Shown here in pieces: positions 26,088-40,362 of a stretch of 64,000 bases of DNA. Every line of letters starts with the position of its first letter. The stretch's first letter is position 1. The stretch comes from Bailinhaonella thermotolerans (lineage in GTDB: Bacteria > Actinomycetota > Actinomycetes > Streptosporangiales > Streptosporangiaceae), in the NCBI RefSeq assembly GCF_003594875.1, contig NZ_QZEY01000007.1, positions 186,001 through 250,000 of the forward strand, read 5' to 3'. The notes under the pieces are model-generated. The model searched no databases. It was not told the DNA's origin and worked only from the letters and a program-made list of their open reading frames with translations. Made by a program: the position numbers and the translations under genes.

Positions 26088-27032
26088 TCAGCGGGGCTGT
26101 CGCTCGGAGGGGCGGTGGGCGAGGCCGATCGCCTCGGCGGCCCGTTCGATCCCCCGGGCCGTCAGGGCCTCCTCCAGCTCGCGCAGGATGCGCGGGCAGG
26201 CGAAGGGGTCCTGGAAGTTGGCCGTGCCCACGGCGACCGCGCAGGCGCCCGCCAGGATGAGCTCCAGGGCGTCCCTGCCGGTCATGACGCCGCCCATGCC
26301 CACGATGGGCACGCCGGGGAGGGCGGCGTGGACCTGCCAGACGCACCTTACGGCAAGGGGCCGTACGGCGGGCCCGGACAGCCCCCCGGTCACGGCCGCG
26401 AGCGCCGGGCGGGCGGCGTCGACGTCGATCGCCATGCCCGGCACGGTGTTGATCAGGGACAGGCCCTCGGCGCCCGCGGCGACGCACGCGCGGGCGATCG
26501 CGACGACGTCGGGCACGTCCGGGGCGAGCTTGGCGAACACCGGCACGTCGAAGCGGGCGGCGGCGCGCACGGCCGTGATGACCTCGGCGCTCGCGCTCGC
26601 GTCGGCCGCGAAGGGCCTCCCCCGGTCCTCCATGCTGGGCCAGGAAAGATTCACCTCCAGGACGCTGACCCCTGGCTGCTCGGTGAGGCGCTTGGCCAGT
26701 TCGACGAACTCGGCCACCGAGCCGCCCGCGATCGAGACCACCGCCCGCGCGCCCTGCTGGAGCAGCCAGGGCAGGTCGGACGTCAGGAAGGCGTCCACGC
26801 CCGGCCCCTGCGCCCCCACGGCGTTCAGGACGCCCGAGGGCGTCTCGGCGGTGCGCGGGGTGGGCCTGCCCGCCCTGGGGGCCAGCGTGATCGAGGGGGT
26901 GGTCAGGGCGCCGAGCCGGGACACGTCGTAGAAGACCGACAGCTCCCGGCCCGAGCCGCCGCACCCGGCGGCGGTCAGGATCGGGTTCGGCAGCTCCACG
27001 TGGGAGAGCCGGGTCCGCATGTCAGCGCTCAC
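26088..27032 (-). CDS. pyrD: dihydroorotate dehydrogenase, class 1B, with Trp at the catalytic Cys position
   Basis: Oxidises dihydroorotate to orotate and should pair with PyrK. The 314-residue barrel has [12 protein letters not shown] near the start, the FMN-site segment VFAKLAPDV near residue 180, and [20 protein letters not shown] near 240. The active-site loop, which reads NxSCPN in class 1B enzymes, reads [17 protein letters not shown] here: the catalytic Cys is Trp (TGG) and the next Asn is Ser. The bases AATCTTTCCTGG confirm the reading. The GTG at 27032 has GGAGGGG upstream; ATG at 27020 is an alternative. Confidence 0.9.
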   Translation of the reverse strand: MSADMRTRLSHVELPNPILTAAGCGGSGRELSVFYDVSRLGALTTPSITLAPRAGRPTPRTAETPSGVLNAVGAQGPGVDAFLTSDLPWLLQQGARAVVSIAGGSVAEFVELAKRLTEQPGVSVLEVNLSWPSMEDRGRPFAADASASAEVITAVRAAARFDVPVFAKLAPDVPDVVAIARACVAAGAEGLSLINTVPGMAIDVDAARPALAAVTGGLSGPAVRPLAVRCVWQVHAALPGVPIVGMGGVMTGRDALELILAGACAVAVGTANFQDPFACPRILRELEEALTARGIERAAEAIGLAHRPSERQPR

Positions 27033-27909
27033 GGAACCCCTCCACAGGGCCGCGCGCCCCGGGGGCGCCGAGCGCGTCGAACGGGATCGTGCCCACGTCG
27101 TCGAAGCGCAGCCGCTCGCCCCGGAACACCGGGCCCTCGACGCAGCTCCGCACCATGCGGGTGATCCCGTCCTCCCCGATCACGGGCAGCACGCAGGACA
27201 TGCACACCCCGGTGCCGCAGCCCACGATCTCGCGCACCGCCACCTGCGACGGGATGGCGAACTCGGTCGCCACCGCCGCCACCGTCCGCAGCATCGCCAT
27301 GGGCCCGCAGGCGTACACCACGTCGCCGCGCGCGTCCTCGATGACCTGCGGCAGCACGTCGGTAACCCGGCCGCGGACGCCGAGCGAGCCGTCCTCGGTC
27401 GCGAGCGTCGCGGTCTGCCCCATGCGGCGGGCCCGCAGCGCCCCGAACACGCGGTCGGCCGAGGTCGCCCCGAGCACGAAGTCCACCCGGCTGCCGCGCT
27501 GCTGGAGCCGGTCGGCGAGCATGAAGAGGCCCGCCGAGCCGTACCCGCTGCCGACGAGCACGCAGTGGACGGGGTCGCGCGGCACGGGAAAGGGCCGGCC
27601 GAGCGGCCCCACCAGGTCGAGCGAGTCGCGCACCCGGCGCTCGGCGAGCCAGCCCGCCCCCGGCAGGTCCGCGGGGAACACGAACTCGACCGTGCCGCCG
27701 TAGTCGGGCTTGACGTCGTGGATGGGCAGGCCGCGCCGCATCAGCATGGGAGAACCCGTTCCCCCCACGGAGATCGCCACGAACTGGCCCGGCCGGAAGC
27801 GCTCGGCGATCGCGGGCGCCACCACGGTCATCGCGTGGTAGGCGTCCACCTGCCGAATCGTCAGCACGGTGCCCGTCACCCGAACCGGCGTAGCGACCGT
27901 CGCCCTCAC
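27022..27909 (-). CDS. pyrK: dihydroorotate dehydrogenase electron transfer subunit
   Basis: Carries electrons from PyrD to NAD through FAD and a 2Fe-2S cluster. The FAD-binding part has RFRPGQFVAIS and RRGLPIHDV, the nucleotide part has VGSGYGSAGLFMLADRL, and the cluster cysteines lie in GCGTGVCMSC and RSCVEGPVF near the C-terminus. The start is uncertain: the frame is open to 28011, but homology begins near the GTG at 27909, giving 295 residues. It overlaps pyrD by 11 bases. Confidence 0.88.
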   Translation of the reverse strand: MRATVATPVRVTGTVLTIRQVDAYHAMTVVAPAIAERFRPGQFVAISVGGTGSPMLMRRGLPIHDVKPDYGGTVEFVFPADLPGAGWLAERRVRDSLDLVGPLGRPFPVPRDPVHCVLVGSGYGSAGLFMLADRLQQRGSRVDFVLGATSADRVFGALRARRMGQTATLATEDGSLGVRGRVTDVLPQVIEDARGDVVYACGPMAMLRTVAAVATEFAIPSQVAVREIVGCGTGVCMSCVLPVIGEDGITRMVRSCVEGPVFRGERLRFDDVGTIPFDALGAPGARGPVEGFRER

Positions 27910-28013
27910 CTCCGTCAGCCCAGCCCCATCCCCCAGACTGCCCGCTGAACACGTACTCGGGCCAGCGCCCACGCAGCGCCATTTGCCAATCCCCGCCCTC
28001 ACCGCGCCCACCC

Positions 28014-28069
28014 CGCGCCGATCATGCGGTTTTGATCACATCCTGTGACCGAACGGCATGATCGGCGCG
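28014..28069. repeat. long hairpin element A in the carB-pyrK gap
   Basis: CGCGCCGATCATGC (28014-28027) and GCATGATCGGCGCG (28056-28069) form a perfect 14-bp stem. Inside, GGTTTTGATCACA and TGTGACCGAAC continue the pairing with a few mismatches and close on the three-base loop TCC. The interior motif GATCACA-NNN-TGTG and the arm core GATCATGC recur in element B at 48902-48964. It lies inside the pyr operon where the only large gap is. Confidence 0.75.
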
Positions 28070-28167
28070 ACGGCCGGAGCGGCGGGCGGCCCCTCCCCGC
28101 GGTGGTCACGCGGTCCCCGGGCACGGCCCGCGCGCGACCGCGTGACCCGCGGGAGGGGCGGGGCGCC

Positions 28168-31453
<3,286 letters not shown>

Positions 31454-31461
<8 letters not shown>

Positions 31462-32569
31462 TCTTCTTCTCCATCAGCTCGCAGAAGTCGTCGAACAGGC
31501 CGGCCGCGTCGTGGGGACCGGCGGCGGCCTCGGGGTGGTACTGCACGCTGAACCCGGGCGCGTCGAGCAGGCGCAGTCCCTCGACGCAGCCGTCGTTGAG
31601 GTTCACGTGGCTGACCTCGGCCCTGCCGTACGGCGTCGCGAAGGGGCCGTCGGCCGGGGCGTCCACGGCGAACCCGTGGTTGTGGCTGGTGATGTGGACC
31701 CGGCCGGTGTGGCGGTCCCGCACCGGCTGGTTCACGCCGCGGTGGCCGTACCGGAGCTTGTAGGTGCCGAGGCCGAGCGCGCGGCCGAAGATCTGGTTGC
31801 CGAAGCAGATGCCGAAGAACGGCACCTTCGCCTCCAGCACGCCGCGCAGCGCCTCGACGGCGTAGTCGGCGGTGGCCGGGTCGCCCGGGCCGTTGGAGAA
31901 GAAGACGCCGTCGGGGTTCACCGCGAGGATGTCCTCGGTGGTCGAGTGCGCCGGCAGGACGTGCACCTCGCAGCCGCGCTGGGCCATCCGGTACGGCGTC
32001 ATCGCCTTGATCCCCAGGTCCACCGCGGCCACCGTGAACCGCTTCTCGCCGTGCGCCTCCACGACGTACGGCTCGGCGGTCGAGACCTCGGGCGCGAGGT
32101 CGGCGCCGACCATCGACGGGCTCCGCCGCACGCGCTCGACCAGTTCCTCCCCGGCGGCCAGGGCGTCGCCGCTGAACACGCCGGCGCGCATGGCGCCGCG
32201 CTCGCGCAGGTGGCGGGTGAGGGCGCGGGTGCCGGGCATGGCGATGCCCACGACGCCCTGCTCGCGCAGCGCCTCGTCCAGGGTGCGCCGGGAGCGCCAG
32301 TTGGACGCGACGCGCGCGGGCTCGCGCACGACGTATCCGGCGACCCAGATGCGGCCGCTCTCGGGGTCCTCGTCGTTGACGCCGGTGTTGCCGATGTGCG
32401 GCGCGGTCATCGCGACGATCTGCCGGTGGTACGACGGGTCGGTCAGGGTCTCCTGGTAGCCGGTCATGCCGGTGTTGAAGACCATCTCGCCGAAGGTCTC
32501 GCCCTCCGCGCCGTAGGCGGAGCCGCGGAAGATCCGGCCGTCCTCCAGGACCAGTGCTGCCTCGGTCAC
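31454..32569 (-). CDS. carA: carbamoyl phosphate synthase small subunit
   Basis: Glutamine amidotransferase subunit that feeds ammonia to CarB. It has the N-terminal small-subunit domain ([36 protein letters not shown]) and a class I amidotransferase domain with the nucleophile in [10 protein letters not shown] near residue 260 and the His-Glu pair in [10 protein letters not shown] near 345. The start is GTG at 32569, overlapping the pyrC stop by four bases; the frame continues upstream but is not homologous. 371 residues, normal. Confidence 0.95.
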
Positions 32570-33843
32570 GCGATCTTCCCTTCGAGGACGGTGGGGCGGC
32601 CCCGCAGGAACGTCGCCACCACGCGTCCGGGGAGCGACATGCCGATGTAGGGGGTGTTGCGGCTCCTGGAGGCGAACGCGGTGGGGTCCACCGTCTCGCG
32701 CACCGAGGGGTCGTAGAGGGTGATGTTGGCCGGGGCGCCCGCCTCGATGGCGCGGCCGTGGCCGGTCAGCCGGCCGATGCGGGCCGGGCGGTAGGACATG
32801 CGGTCGGCCACGCCGGCCCAGTCGAGCAGGCCGGTGTCCACCATGGTCTCCTGCACCACCGACAGCGCGGTCTCCAGGCCGATCATGCCCATGGCGGCCG
32901 CCGCCCACTCGGTCTCCTTGTCCTCGACCGGGTGGGGGGCGTGGTCGGTGGCGACGCAGTCGATCGTGCCGTCGGCCAGCGCGGCGCGCAGCGCGGACAC
33001 GTCCTCGGCGGTGCGCAGCGGCGGGTTGACCTTGTAGATCGGGTCGTAGGTCTCGGCGCGCTCGTCGGTGAGCAGCAGGTGGTGCGGGGTGACCTCGGCG
33101 GTGACGTTCCAGCCCTTGGACTTGGCCCAGCGGATGATCTCGACCGAGCCCGCGGTGGAGACGTGGCAGACGTGCAGCCGGGAGCCGACGTGCGCGGCCA
33201 GCAGGCAGTCGCGCGCGATGATCGCCTCCTCGGCGGCGGCGGGCCAGCCGGCCAGGCCCAGCCGGCCGGAGACCTCGCCCTCGTTCATCTGCGCGCCCTC
33301 GGTGAGCCGGGGCTCCTGGGCGTGCTGGGCGACGACCCCGTCGAAGGCCTTGACGTACTCCAGGGCGCGGCGCATCAGCACCGCGTCGTTCACGCACAGG
33401 CCGTCGTCGGAGAAGACGCGGACACGGGCGGCCGAGTCGGCCATCGCGCCCAGCTCGGCCAGCCGCTCGCCCTTCAGGCCGATCGTGACCGCGCCGACGG
33501 GCTGCACGTCGCAGTGGCCGGCCTCCTGGCCGAGCCGCCAGACCTGCTCGACGACGCCGGCGGTGTCGGCGACCGGGGAGGTGTTGGCCATCGCGTGCAC
33601 GGCGGTGTAGCCGCCGCGGGCCGCGGCCCTGGTGCCGGTCTCGACGGTCTCGGCGTCCTCGCGGCCGGGCTCGCGCAGGTGGGTGTGCAGGTCCACCAGG
33701 CCCGGCAGGGCCACCAGGCCGTCGGCGTCGACGGTCTCCCCGCCGCTCAGGCCGGTGCCGATCTCGGCGACGGCGCCGTTCTCGATCCGGATGTCGGCGG
33801 GGTCGCCGCCGAGGATCCGGGCGTTCTTGATCGTGATGCTCAC
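32566..33843 (-). CDS. pyrC: dihydroorotase
   Basis: Cyclises carbamoyl aspartate to dihydroorotate. The zinc ligands are in [11 protein letters not shown] near residue 55 and the later His and Asp in HVCHVST and [21 protein letters not shown] is the substrate loop. The GTG at 33843 is chosen because GGGGAG lies six bases upstream, giving 425 residues. The alternative GTG at 33864 overlaps the pyrB stop (GTGA) and would add seven residues. Confidence 0.94.
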   Translation of the reverse strand: MSITIKNARILGGDPADIRIENGAVAEIGTGLSGGETVDADGLVALPGLVDLHTHLREPGREDAETVETGTRAAARGGYTAVHAMANTSPVADTAGVVEQVWRLGQEAGHCDVQPVGAVTIGLKGERLAELGAMADSAARVRVFSDDGLCVNDAVLMRRALEYVKAFDGVVAQHAQEPRLTEGAQMNEGEVSGRLGLAGWPAAAEEAIIARDCLLAAHVGSRLHVCHVSTAGSVEIIRWAKSKGWNVTAEVTPHHLLLTDERAETYDPIYKVNPPLRTAEDVSALRAALADGTIDCVATDHAPHPVEDKETEWAAAAMGMIGLETALSVVQETMVDTGLLDWAGVADRMSYRPARIGRLTGHGRAIEAGAPANITLYDPSVRETVDPTAFASRSRNTPYIGMSLPGRVVATFLRGRPTVLEGKIA

Positions 33844-33860
33844 AGCTTCTCCCCGGAGGC

Positions 33861-35377
<1,517 letters not shown>

Positions 35378-35383
35378 TCACCA

Positions 35384-35415
35384 CCTTTCCCGCCTCACGG
35401 GACGGGCCTTAAAGG
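35384..35415 (-). promoter_or_regulatory. PyrR-binding leader element
   Basis: On the minus strand CCTTTAAGGCCCGTCC-CGTGAGGCGGGAAAGG forms a stem with CCTTT/AAAGG at the base and CCCG/CGGG around a CGTGAGG-containing loop, the CCNGUGAGG signature of PyrR sites. The AAAGGTGG that follows is the nearest ribosome-binding sequence for pyrR, so PyrR binding should block translation, as shown in Mycobacterium smegmatis. Confidence 0.75.
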
Positions 35416-35546
35416 GGAACTGTCTCGACCACAGTATCAGGGGGTCCCAAACTCCCCCATGCCCACCTGCGGCGATGCCTTCCGGGAGGTGGCGGGGTTG
35501 CCGGGGCCCGGGCGGGGAAGGGGCCGGGCGTACTCGGGGAGGGAAG

Positions 35547-36455
35547 TTGGCGGCTCAGCTCAGGATCATCCGGCAGCGGATCAGGTCGGTCACGTCCACC
35601 GCGAAGATCACCCGGGCGCAGGAGCTCATCGCGACGGCCCGGGTGCCGCGGGCGCGGGACCGGCTGGAGGCCGCGCGGCCGTACACCAAGGCGATCACGG
35701 AGGCGGTGTCGGCGCTGGTGACGCACCATCCGGGGGTGGACCACGCGCTGCTGAACCTGCGGCCGGACGCCTCGCGGGTGGCGGTGCTGCTGATCGCCGG
35801 GGACCGCGGGTTCTGCGGCGGCTACAACCAGGCGGTGATCCGGCGCGGCGAGGCGCTGCGCCGGCTGCTCGCGGACGAGGGCAAGGACCCGGTGTTCTAC
35901 CTGGCCGGGCGGAAGGTCGAGGAGTGGTTCAGGTTCCGCTCGCGGCCCTACGTCCGCGCCTGGACGGGGAACTCGGCCCAGCCCGCGTACGCCGACGCCG
36001 CCGAGATCGGGCGCGAGCTGACCGGGCTGTTCGACCGGCCCACGCGCGAGGGCGGGGTGGGCGAGGTGCACGTCGTCTACACGTCGTTCGTCTCGATGAT
36101 CGCCCAGCGCGCGACGGCGCACCGGATCCTGCCGATCGAGATCGAGGAGCGCGAGGCGCCCGGCGGGGAGGGCGGGGCCGGGCCCGCTCCCCCGCCGCCG
36201 CAGTACGACTTCGAGCCGTCACCGCAGGCCGTCCTGGACCGGCTGATCGTGCAGTACGTCAGGGACCGCGTCTGGCACATGCTGCTGGAGTCGTCGGCGT
36301 CGGAGCACGCGGCCCGCCGTACGGCCATGATGTCGGCCACCGACAACGCCCACGAGCTGATCGGCCGGCTGACCCGCGAGGCGAACCAGGCCCGGCAGGC
36401 GGCCATCACCGGCGAGCTGACGGAGATCGTGAACGGCGCGGGCGCCCTCGGCTGA
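35547..36455 (+). CDS. stand-alone F-type ATP synthase gamma subunit homologue
   Basis: A 302-residue homologue of AtpG. The N-terminal helix LAAQLRIIRQRIRSVTSTAKITRAQELIATARV and the C-terminal helix SEHAARRTAMMSATDNAHELIGRLTREANQARQAAITGELTEIVNGA match the coiled coil that turns inside F1; the middle has LLIAGDRGFCGGYNQAVIR. Differences from housekeeping AtpG include AQELIA where most have AMELVA, and a Gly/Pro-rich insert near residue 210. The start is TTG at 35547 with GGGGAGGG upstream. No other ATP synthase gene is here; it heads the arginine deiminase cluster. Confidence 0.85.
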   Translation: MAAQLRIIRQRIRSVTSTAKITRAQELIATARVPRARDRLEAARPYTKAITEAVSALVTHHPGVDHALLNLRPDASRVAVLLIAGDRGFCGGYNQAVIRRGEALRRLLADEGKDPVFYLAGRKVEEWFRFRSRPYVRAWTGNSAQPAYADAAEIGRELTGLFDRPTREGGVGEVHVVYTSFVSMIAQRATAHRILPIEIEEREAPGGEGGAGPAPPPPQYDFEPSPQAVLDRLIVQYVRDRVWHMLLESSASEHAARRTAMMSATDNAHELIGRLTREANQARQAAITGELTEIVNGAGALG

Positions 36456-36530
36456 TCGCGGCCGGCTGTTTCACGGCGGGCTCGGCGGGGAAGCGCTCAC
36501 AGGGCGTGACGTGGGGGAACGCGGTTACAC

Positions 36531-38012
36531 GTGTCGGGGGGCACGCGCATGGGAGAGCATCGACGGGGCAGCCCGTGGGCGGCCGGCGGGCCGGGGGCCA
36601 CGAGGGCGGACGAGGCGGCGCGCGACGCCGATCGCGCCGTCCCCCGGCAGGTGGGCAAGGCGCCCAGCCCGCCGAGGAAGACCGTGGAGCCGCCGCGGCA
36701 GGGCGGCACGCTCGGCCTGCCGATGGCCACCGCGCTGGTCGTGGGCAACATCGTGGGCACGGGGATCTTCCTGCTGCCCGCGACGCTCGCGCAGTACGGC
36801 GTGGTCAGCCTGGTGGCGTTCGGGATCGTGACGATCGGGGCGCTGGCGCTGGCGGTCGTGTTCGGGCGGCTGGGCTCGCGCGTGCCGGCGGCGGGCGGGC
36901 CGTACGCCTACGCCCGCGACGCCTTCGGGGAGTTCCCCGGGTTCTGGACGGCCTGGTCGTTCTGGATCACCGCGTGGGCGGGCAACGCGGGCATCGCGGT
37001 GGCCTGGGTGGGCTACGTCAACTACTTCCTGCGCTGGGAGTCCACGCTCGGGCACATCGTGATCGGGCTGGTCGCGGTGTGGGTGCCCGCGCTGGTCAAC
37101 CTGACCGGCGTGAAGAACGCGGGGAGCTTCCAGCTCGTCACCGCGATCCTCAAGTTCGTCCCGCTGATCCTCGTGGGCGTCGTCGGCCTGTTCTTCATGA
37201 GGGCCGAGAACTTCGGGCCGTTCAACGCCACCGGCGGCTCCCTGCTCGCGGCGATCTCGATCGCGGGGGCGGTGCTGCTGTTCTCGTACTCCGGCGTGGA
37301 GAGCGCGTCGATCGCCGCCGAGAAGGTGCGCGACCCGGCCCGCAACATCGGCCGGGCCACCATCCTCGGCACGCTCGCCTGCGCCGCGCTGTACCTGCTC
37401 AGCACGGTCGCGATCTTCGGCACCGTGCCGCACGGCCAGCTCGTGAGGTCCGAGCGGCCGTTCGCCGACGCGATCGACCACATGTTCGGCGGCGGCGTCT
37501 GGGGCGCTCTGGTCGCCGCCTGCGCGATCATCTCGGGCATCGGCGCGCTCAACGGCTGGACCCTGCTGGTCGCCGAGATGCCGCGGGCCGCCGCCGCGGA
37601 CGGCCTGTTCCCGCGCGTGTTCCAGCGGCTCGAACGCGGCAACGTGCCGTTCGTCGGGATCATCGCCGGCGCGGTGCTGACCTCGCTGACGCTCCTGCTC
37701 AACTACCTCGGCGGCGGCGGCGACCAGGTGTTCCAGAACATCCTGCTGCTGGCCACCTTCACCACGGTCATCCCGTACTTCTTCGCCGCCTGCGCCCAGC
37801 TCTACTGGCTGACCACGGAGGGGCGGCGGGTCGACCACAGGCACCTGGCCAGGGACGTGATCCTCGCGGTGCTGGCCATCCTCTTCTCGCTGTGGATGGC
37901 CTACGGGGCGGGGCCGACGGCGGTCTTCCAGGGCGTGCTCATGCTGCTGGTCGGGGTGCTCGTCTACGTGTGGGTCAAGGCCGCCAAGGGCCGGTACGGC
38001 GCGGCCGTCTGA
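36531..38012 (+). CDS. APC-family amino acid permease
   Basis: A 493-residue transporter with a 60-residue cytoplasmic N-terminus followed by about twelve membrane segments. [21 protein letters not shown] near residue 68 is the substrate-binding first helix of the APC/APA subgroup that includes arginine/agmatine and arginine/ornithine antiporters; [21 protein letters not shown] and [15 protein letters not shown] are further family signatures. Standing directly before arcA, it may exchange arginine for ornithine (inference). The ATG at 36549 is an alternative start. Confidence 0.85.
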   Translation: MSGGTRMGEHRRGSPWAAGGPGATRADEAARDADRAVPRQVGKAPSPPRKTVEPPRQGGTLGLPMATALVVGNIVGTGIFLLPATLAQYGVVSLVAFGIVTIGALALAVVFGRLGSRVPAAGGPYAYARDAFGEFPGFWTAWSFWITAWAGNAGIAVAWVGYVNYFLRWESTLGHIVIGLVAVWVPALVNLTGVKNAGSFQLVTAILKFVPLILVGVVGLFFMRAENFGPFNATGGSLLAAISIAGAVLLFSYSGVESASIAAEKVRDPARNIGRATILGTLACAALYLLSTVAIFGTVPHGQLVRSERPFADAIDHMFGGGVWGALVAACAIISGIGALNGWTLLVAEMPRAAAADGLFPRVFQRLERGNVPFVGIIAGAVLTSLTLLLNYLGGGGDQVFQNILLLATFTTVIPYFFAACAQLYWLTTEGRRVDHRHLARDVILAVLAILFSLWMAYGAGPTAVFQGVLMLLVGVLVYVWVKAAKGRYGAAV

Positions 38013-38088
38013 TTCCGGCCGCCCGCCCGGAGGCCGGTTCCGGCCGGTCTCCGGGGGGGCGGGCCGGACGAGATCTGGGGAGGACAGC

Positions 38089-39324
38089 ATGACATTCCAC
38101 GTCGACTCCGAGGTGGGCACCCTGCGCGAGGTGCTCGTGCACAAGCCCGAGTTGTCGCTCAAGCGGCTCACGCCGACCAACAAGGACGACCTGCTCTTCG
38201 ACGACGTGCTCTGGGTGCAGCGGGCGATGGAGGAGCACGAGGAGTTCCAGGAGGTGCTGCGCGGCCGCGGCGTGCGGGTGCACCTGCTGCTGGACCTGCT
38301 GACCGAGACGATGGACATCCCCGAGGCCCGCGCGCACGTCCTGGGCCAGGTGGTGGACGAGCGGTTCTTCGGCCCCGCGGCCGTGGACTCGATCCACGGC
38401 GCCCTCGCGGCGATGCCCGCGGCCGACCTGGCGCGTCACCTGGTGGGCGGGCTGACCAAGGCCGAGCTGCTGGAGCACGTGGACGAGCCGCGCAGCATCG
38501 TGCTGCGCATCATGGGCCCGGAGGACTTCATCCTCTCCCCGCTCCCGAACCACCTGTTCACGCGGGACACCTCGTGCTGGATCTACAACGGGGTCTCGAT
38601 CAACGCCATGCGCAAGAAGGCGCGCATGCCGGAGACGGTCAACCTGGAGGCGATCTACCGCTGGCACCCGATGTTCGCCTCCGGGTACGGCAGGCCCGAG
38701 GGCTTCCAGGTGTGGAACGAGGGCCAGTCGTCGGCCCCGGCCTCGATGGAGGGCGGCGACGTGCTGGTCATCGGCAACGGCGCCGTCCTGGTGGGCATGA
38801 GCGAGCGCACGCAGCCGCAGGCCGTGGAGATGCTCGCGCAGCGGCTGTTCGCGGCGGGGTCCGCGACCCGGATCGTGGCGCTGCTGATGGCGAAGAAGCG
38901 GGCGTTCATGCACCTGGACACCGTGATGACGATGATCGACCGGGGCGTGTTCACCAAGTACGCCGGCATGGGGATGCTCCCCTCGTTCGTCGTCGAGCCG
39001 GGTGACGCGGAGAAGGAGCTGCGGATCACGCCGCGCCCGCCCGAGGACATGCACAAGGTGATCGCCGAGGCGCTCGGCCTGGACGAGATCAGGGTGCTCA
39101 CGGCCAAGCAGGACGTGCACGCGGCCGAGCGGGAGCAGTGGGACGACGGCTGCAACGGGCTCGCGGTGGCCCCCGGCGTGATCGTCGCCTACGAGCGGAA
39201 CACGACGACCAACAACTACCTCCGGGCCAGCGGCATCGAGGTGCTCACGATCAGCGGCAGCGAACTGGGGCGCGGGCGCGGGGGCCCGCGCTGCATGAGC
39301 TGCCCGCTGGTGCGCGAGGCCTGA
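38089..39324 (+). CDS. arcA: arginine deiminase
   Basis: Hydrolyses arginine to citrulline and ammonia. The catalytic Cys is C402 in [10 protein letters not shown] at the C-terminus; FTRDTSCWI near residue 160 and the [11 protein letters not shown] region carry the Asp/Glu and His partners, with [10 protein letters not shown] near 278. The 411 residues are normal. GGGGAGGAC lies just before the ATG. It begins the arcABC run. Confidence 0.96.
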   Translation: MTFHVDSEVGTLREVLVHKPELSLKRLTPTNKDDLLFDDVLWVQRAMEEHEEFQEVLRGRGVRVHLLLDLLTETMDIPEARAHVLGQVVDERFFGPAAVDSIHGALAAMPAADLARHLVGGLTKAELLEHVDEPRSIVLRIMGPEDFILSPLPNHLFTRDTSCWIYNGVSINAMRKKARMPETVNLEAIYRWHPMFASGYGRPEGFQVWNEGQSSAPASMEGGDVLVIGNGAVLVGMSERTQPQAVEMLAQRLFAAGSATRIVALLMAKKRAFMHLDTVMTMIDRGVFTKYAGMGMLPSFVVEPGDAEKELRITPRPPEDMHKVIAEALGLDEIRVLTAKQDVHAAEREQWDDGCNGLAVAPGVIVAYERNTTTNNYLRASGIEVLTISGSELGRGRGGPRCMSCPLVREA

Positions 39325-39352
39325 GCGGCGGCGCGGGACGACAGGGGGGACC

Positions 39353-40357
39353 ATGGCAGTCAACCTGCGGGGGCGCAGCTTCCTCAAGGAGCTGGACTTC
39401 ACCGGCGAGGAGCTGAAGTTCCTCGTCACGCTCTCGGCCGCCCTGAAGGCGGCCAAGAACGCCGGGACGGAGAAGCCCCGGCTCACGGGCAAGAACATCG
39501 CCCTGATCTTCGAGAAGACCTCGACGCGCACCCGCTGCGCCTTCGAGACCGCGGCCTTCGACCAGGGCGCGAACACCACGTTCCTGGACCCGCAGTCCTC
39601 ACAGATCGGGCACAAGGAGTCGGTCAAGGACACCGCCCGGGTGCTCGGGCGCATGTTCGACGGCATCGAGTTCCGCGGCAAGGCGCAGAAGCACGTCGAG
39701 GAGCTGGCGGAGTACTCCGGGGTGCCGGTGTGGAACGGGCTGACCGACGAGTGGCACCCGACCCAGATGATCTCCGACATGCTCACCATGCGGGAGCAGA
39801 GCCCCGGCAAGGACTGGCTGGACCTGTCGTTCGCCTACCTGGGCGACGCCCGCAACAACATGGGCAACTCGCTCACCGTCACCGGGGCCAAGCTCGGGCT
39901 GGACGTGCGCATGGTCGCCCCGCGCGACCTGTGGCCGGGCGACGAGGTGGTGGGCCCGGCGCGCGAGATCGCGGACCGGACCGGGGCGCGGATCACCCTC
40001 ACCGAGGACGTCGCCGAGGGCGTGCGCGGCGTGGACTTCGTCTACACCGACGTGTGGGTCTCCATGGGCGAGCCCAAGGAGCGGTGGGACGAGCGGATCC
40101 GGCTGCTCAAGCCGTACCAGGTGAACCGGGACGTGATCGCGGCCACCGGCAACCCGCGGGTGAAGTTCATGCACTGCCTGCCCGCGTTCCACAACCGCGA
40201 GACCCAGGTGGGCGAGGAGATCTACCAGCACACCGGGCTGGACGCGCTGGAGGTGACCGAGGAGGTCTTCGAGGGGCCGCACTCGATCGTCTGGGACCAG
40301 GCCGAGAACCGGCTGCACACGATCAAGGCGATCATGGTCGCCACCCTGGGGAGCTGA
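39353..40357 (+). CDS. arcB: ornithine carbamoyltransferase, catabolic
   Basis: Phosphorolyses citrulline to ornithine and carbamoyl phosphate. STRTR lies near residue 57 in [17 protein letters not shown] near 140, and the ornithine/citrulline loop HCLPAFH near 271. The 334 residues and the sequence [33 protein letters not shown] fit the catabolic type; position between arcA and arcC supports that. GGGGG lies before the ATG. Confidence 0.95.
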   Translation: MAVNLRGRSFLKELDFTGEELKFLVTLSAALKAAKNAGTEKPRLTGKNIALIFEKTSTRTRCAFETAAFDQGANTTFLDPQSSQIGHKESVKDTARVLGRMFDGIEFRGKAQKHVEELAEYSGVPVWNGLTDEWHPTQMISDMLTMREQSPGKDWLDLSFAYLGDARNNMGNSLTVTGAKLGLDVRMVAPRDLWPGDEVVGPAREIADRTGARITLTEDVAEGVRGVDFVYTDVWVSMGEPKERWDERIRLLKPYQVNRDVIAATGNPRVKFMHCLPAFHNRETQVGEEIYQHTGLDALEVTEEVFEGPHSIVWDQAENRLHTIKAIMVATLGS

Positions 40358-40362
40358 CGCGG

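Noticed and set aside
32210-32230. A possible defect in the CarA amidotransferase site.
   Set aside because: The nucleophile Cys is present in GICFGNQ and the His-Glu pair in YHPEA; FGNQ instead of LGHQ is common in actinobacterial CarA.
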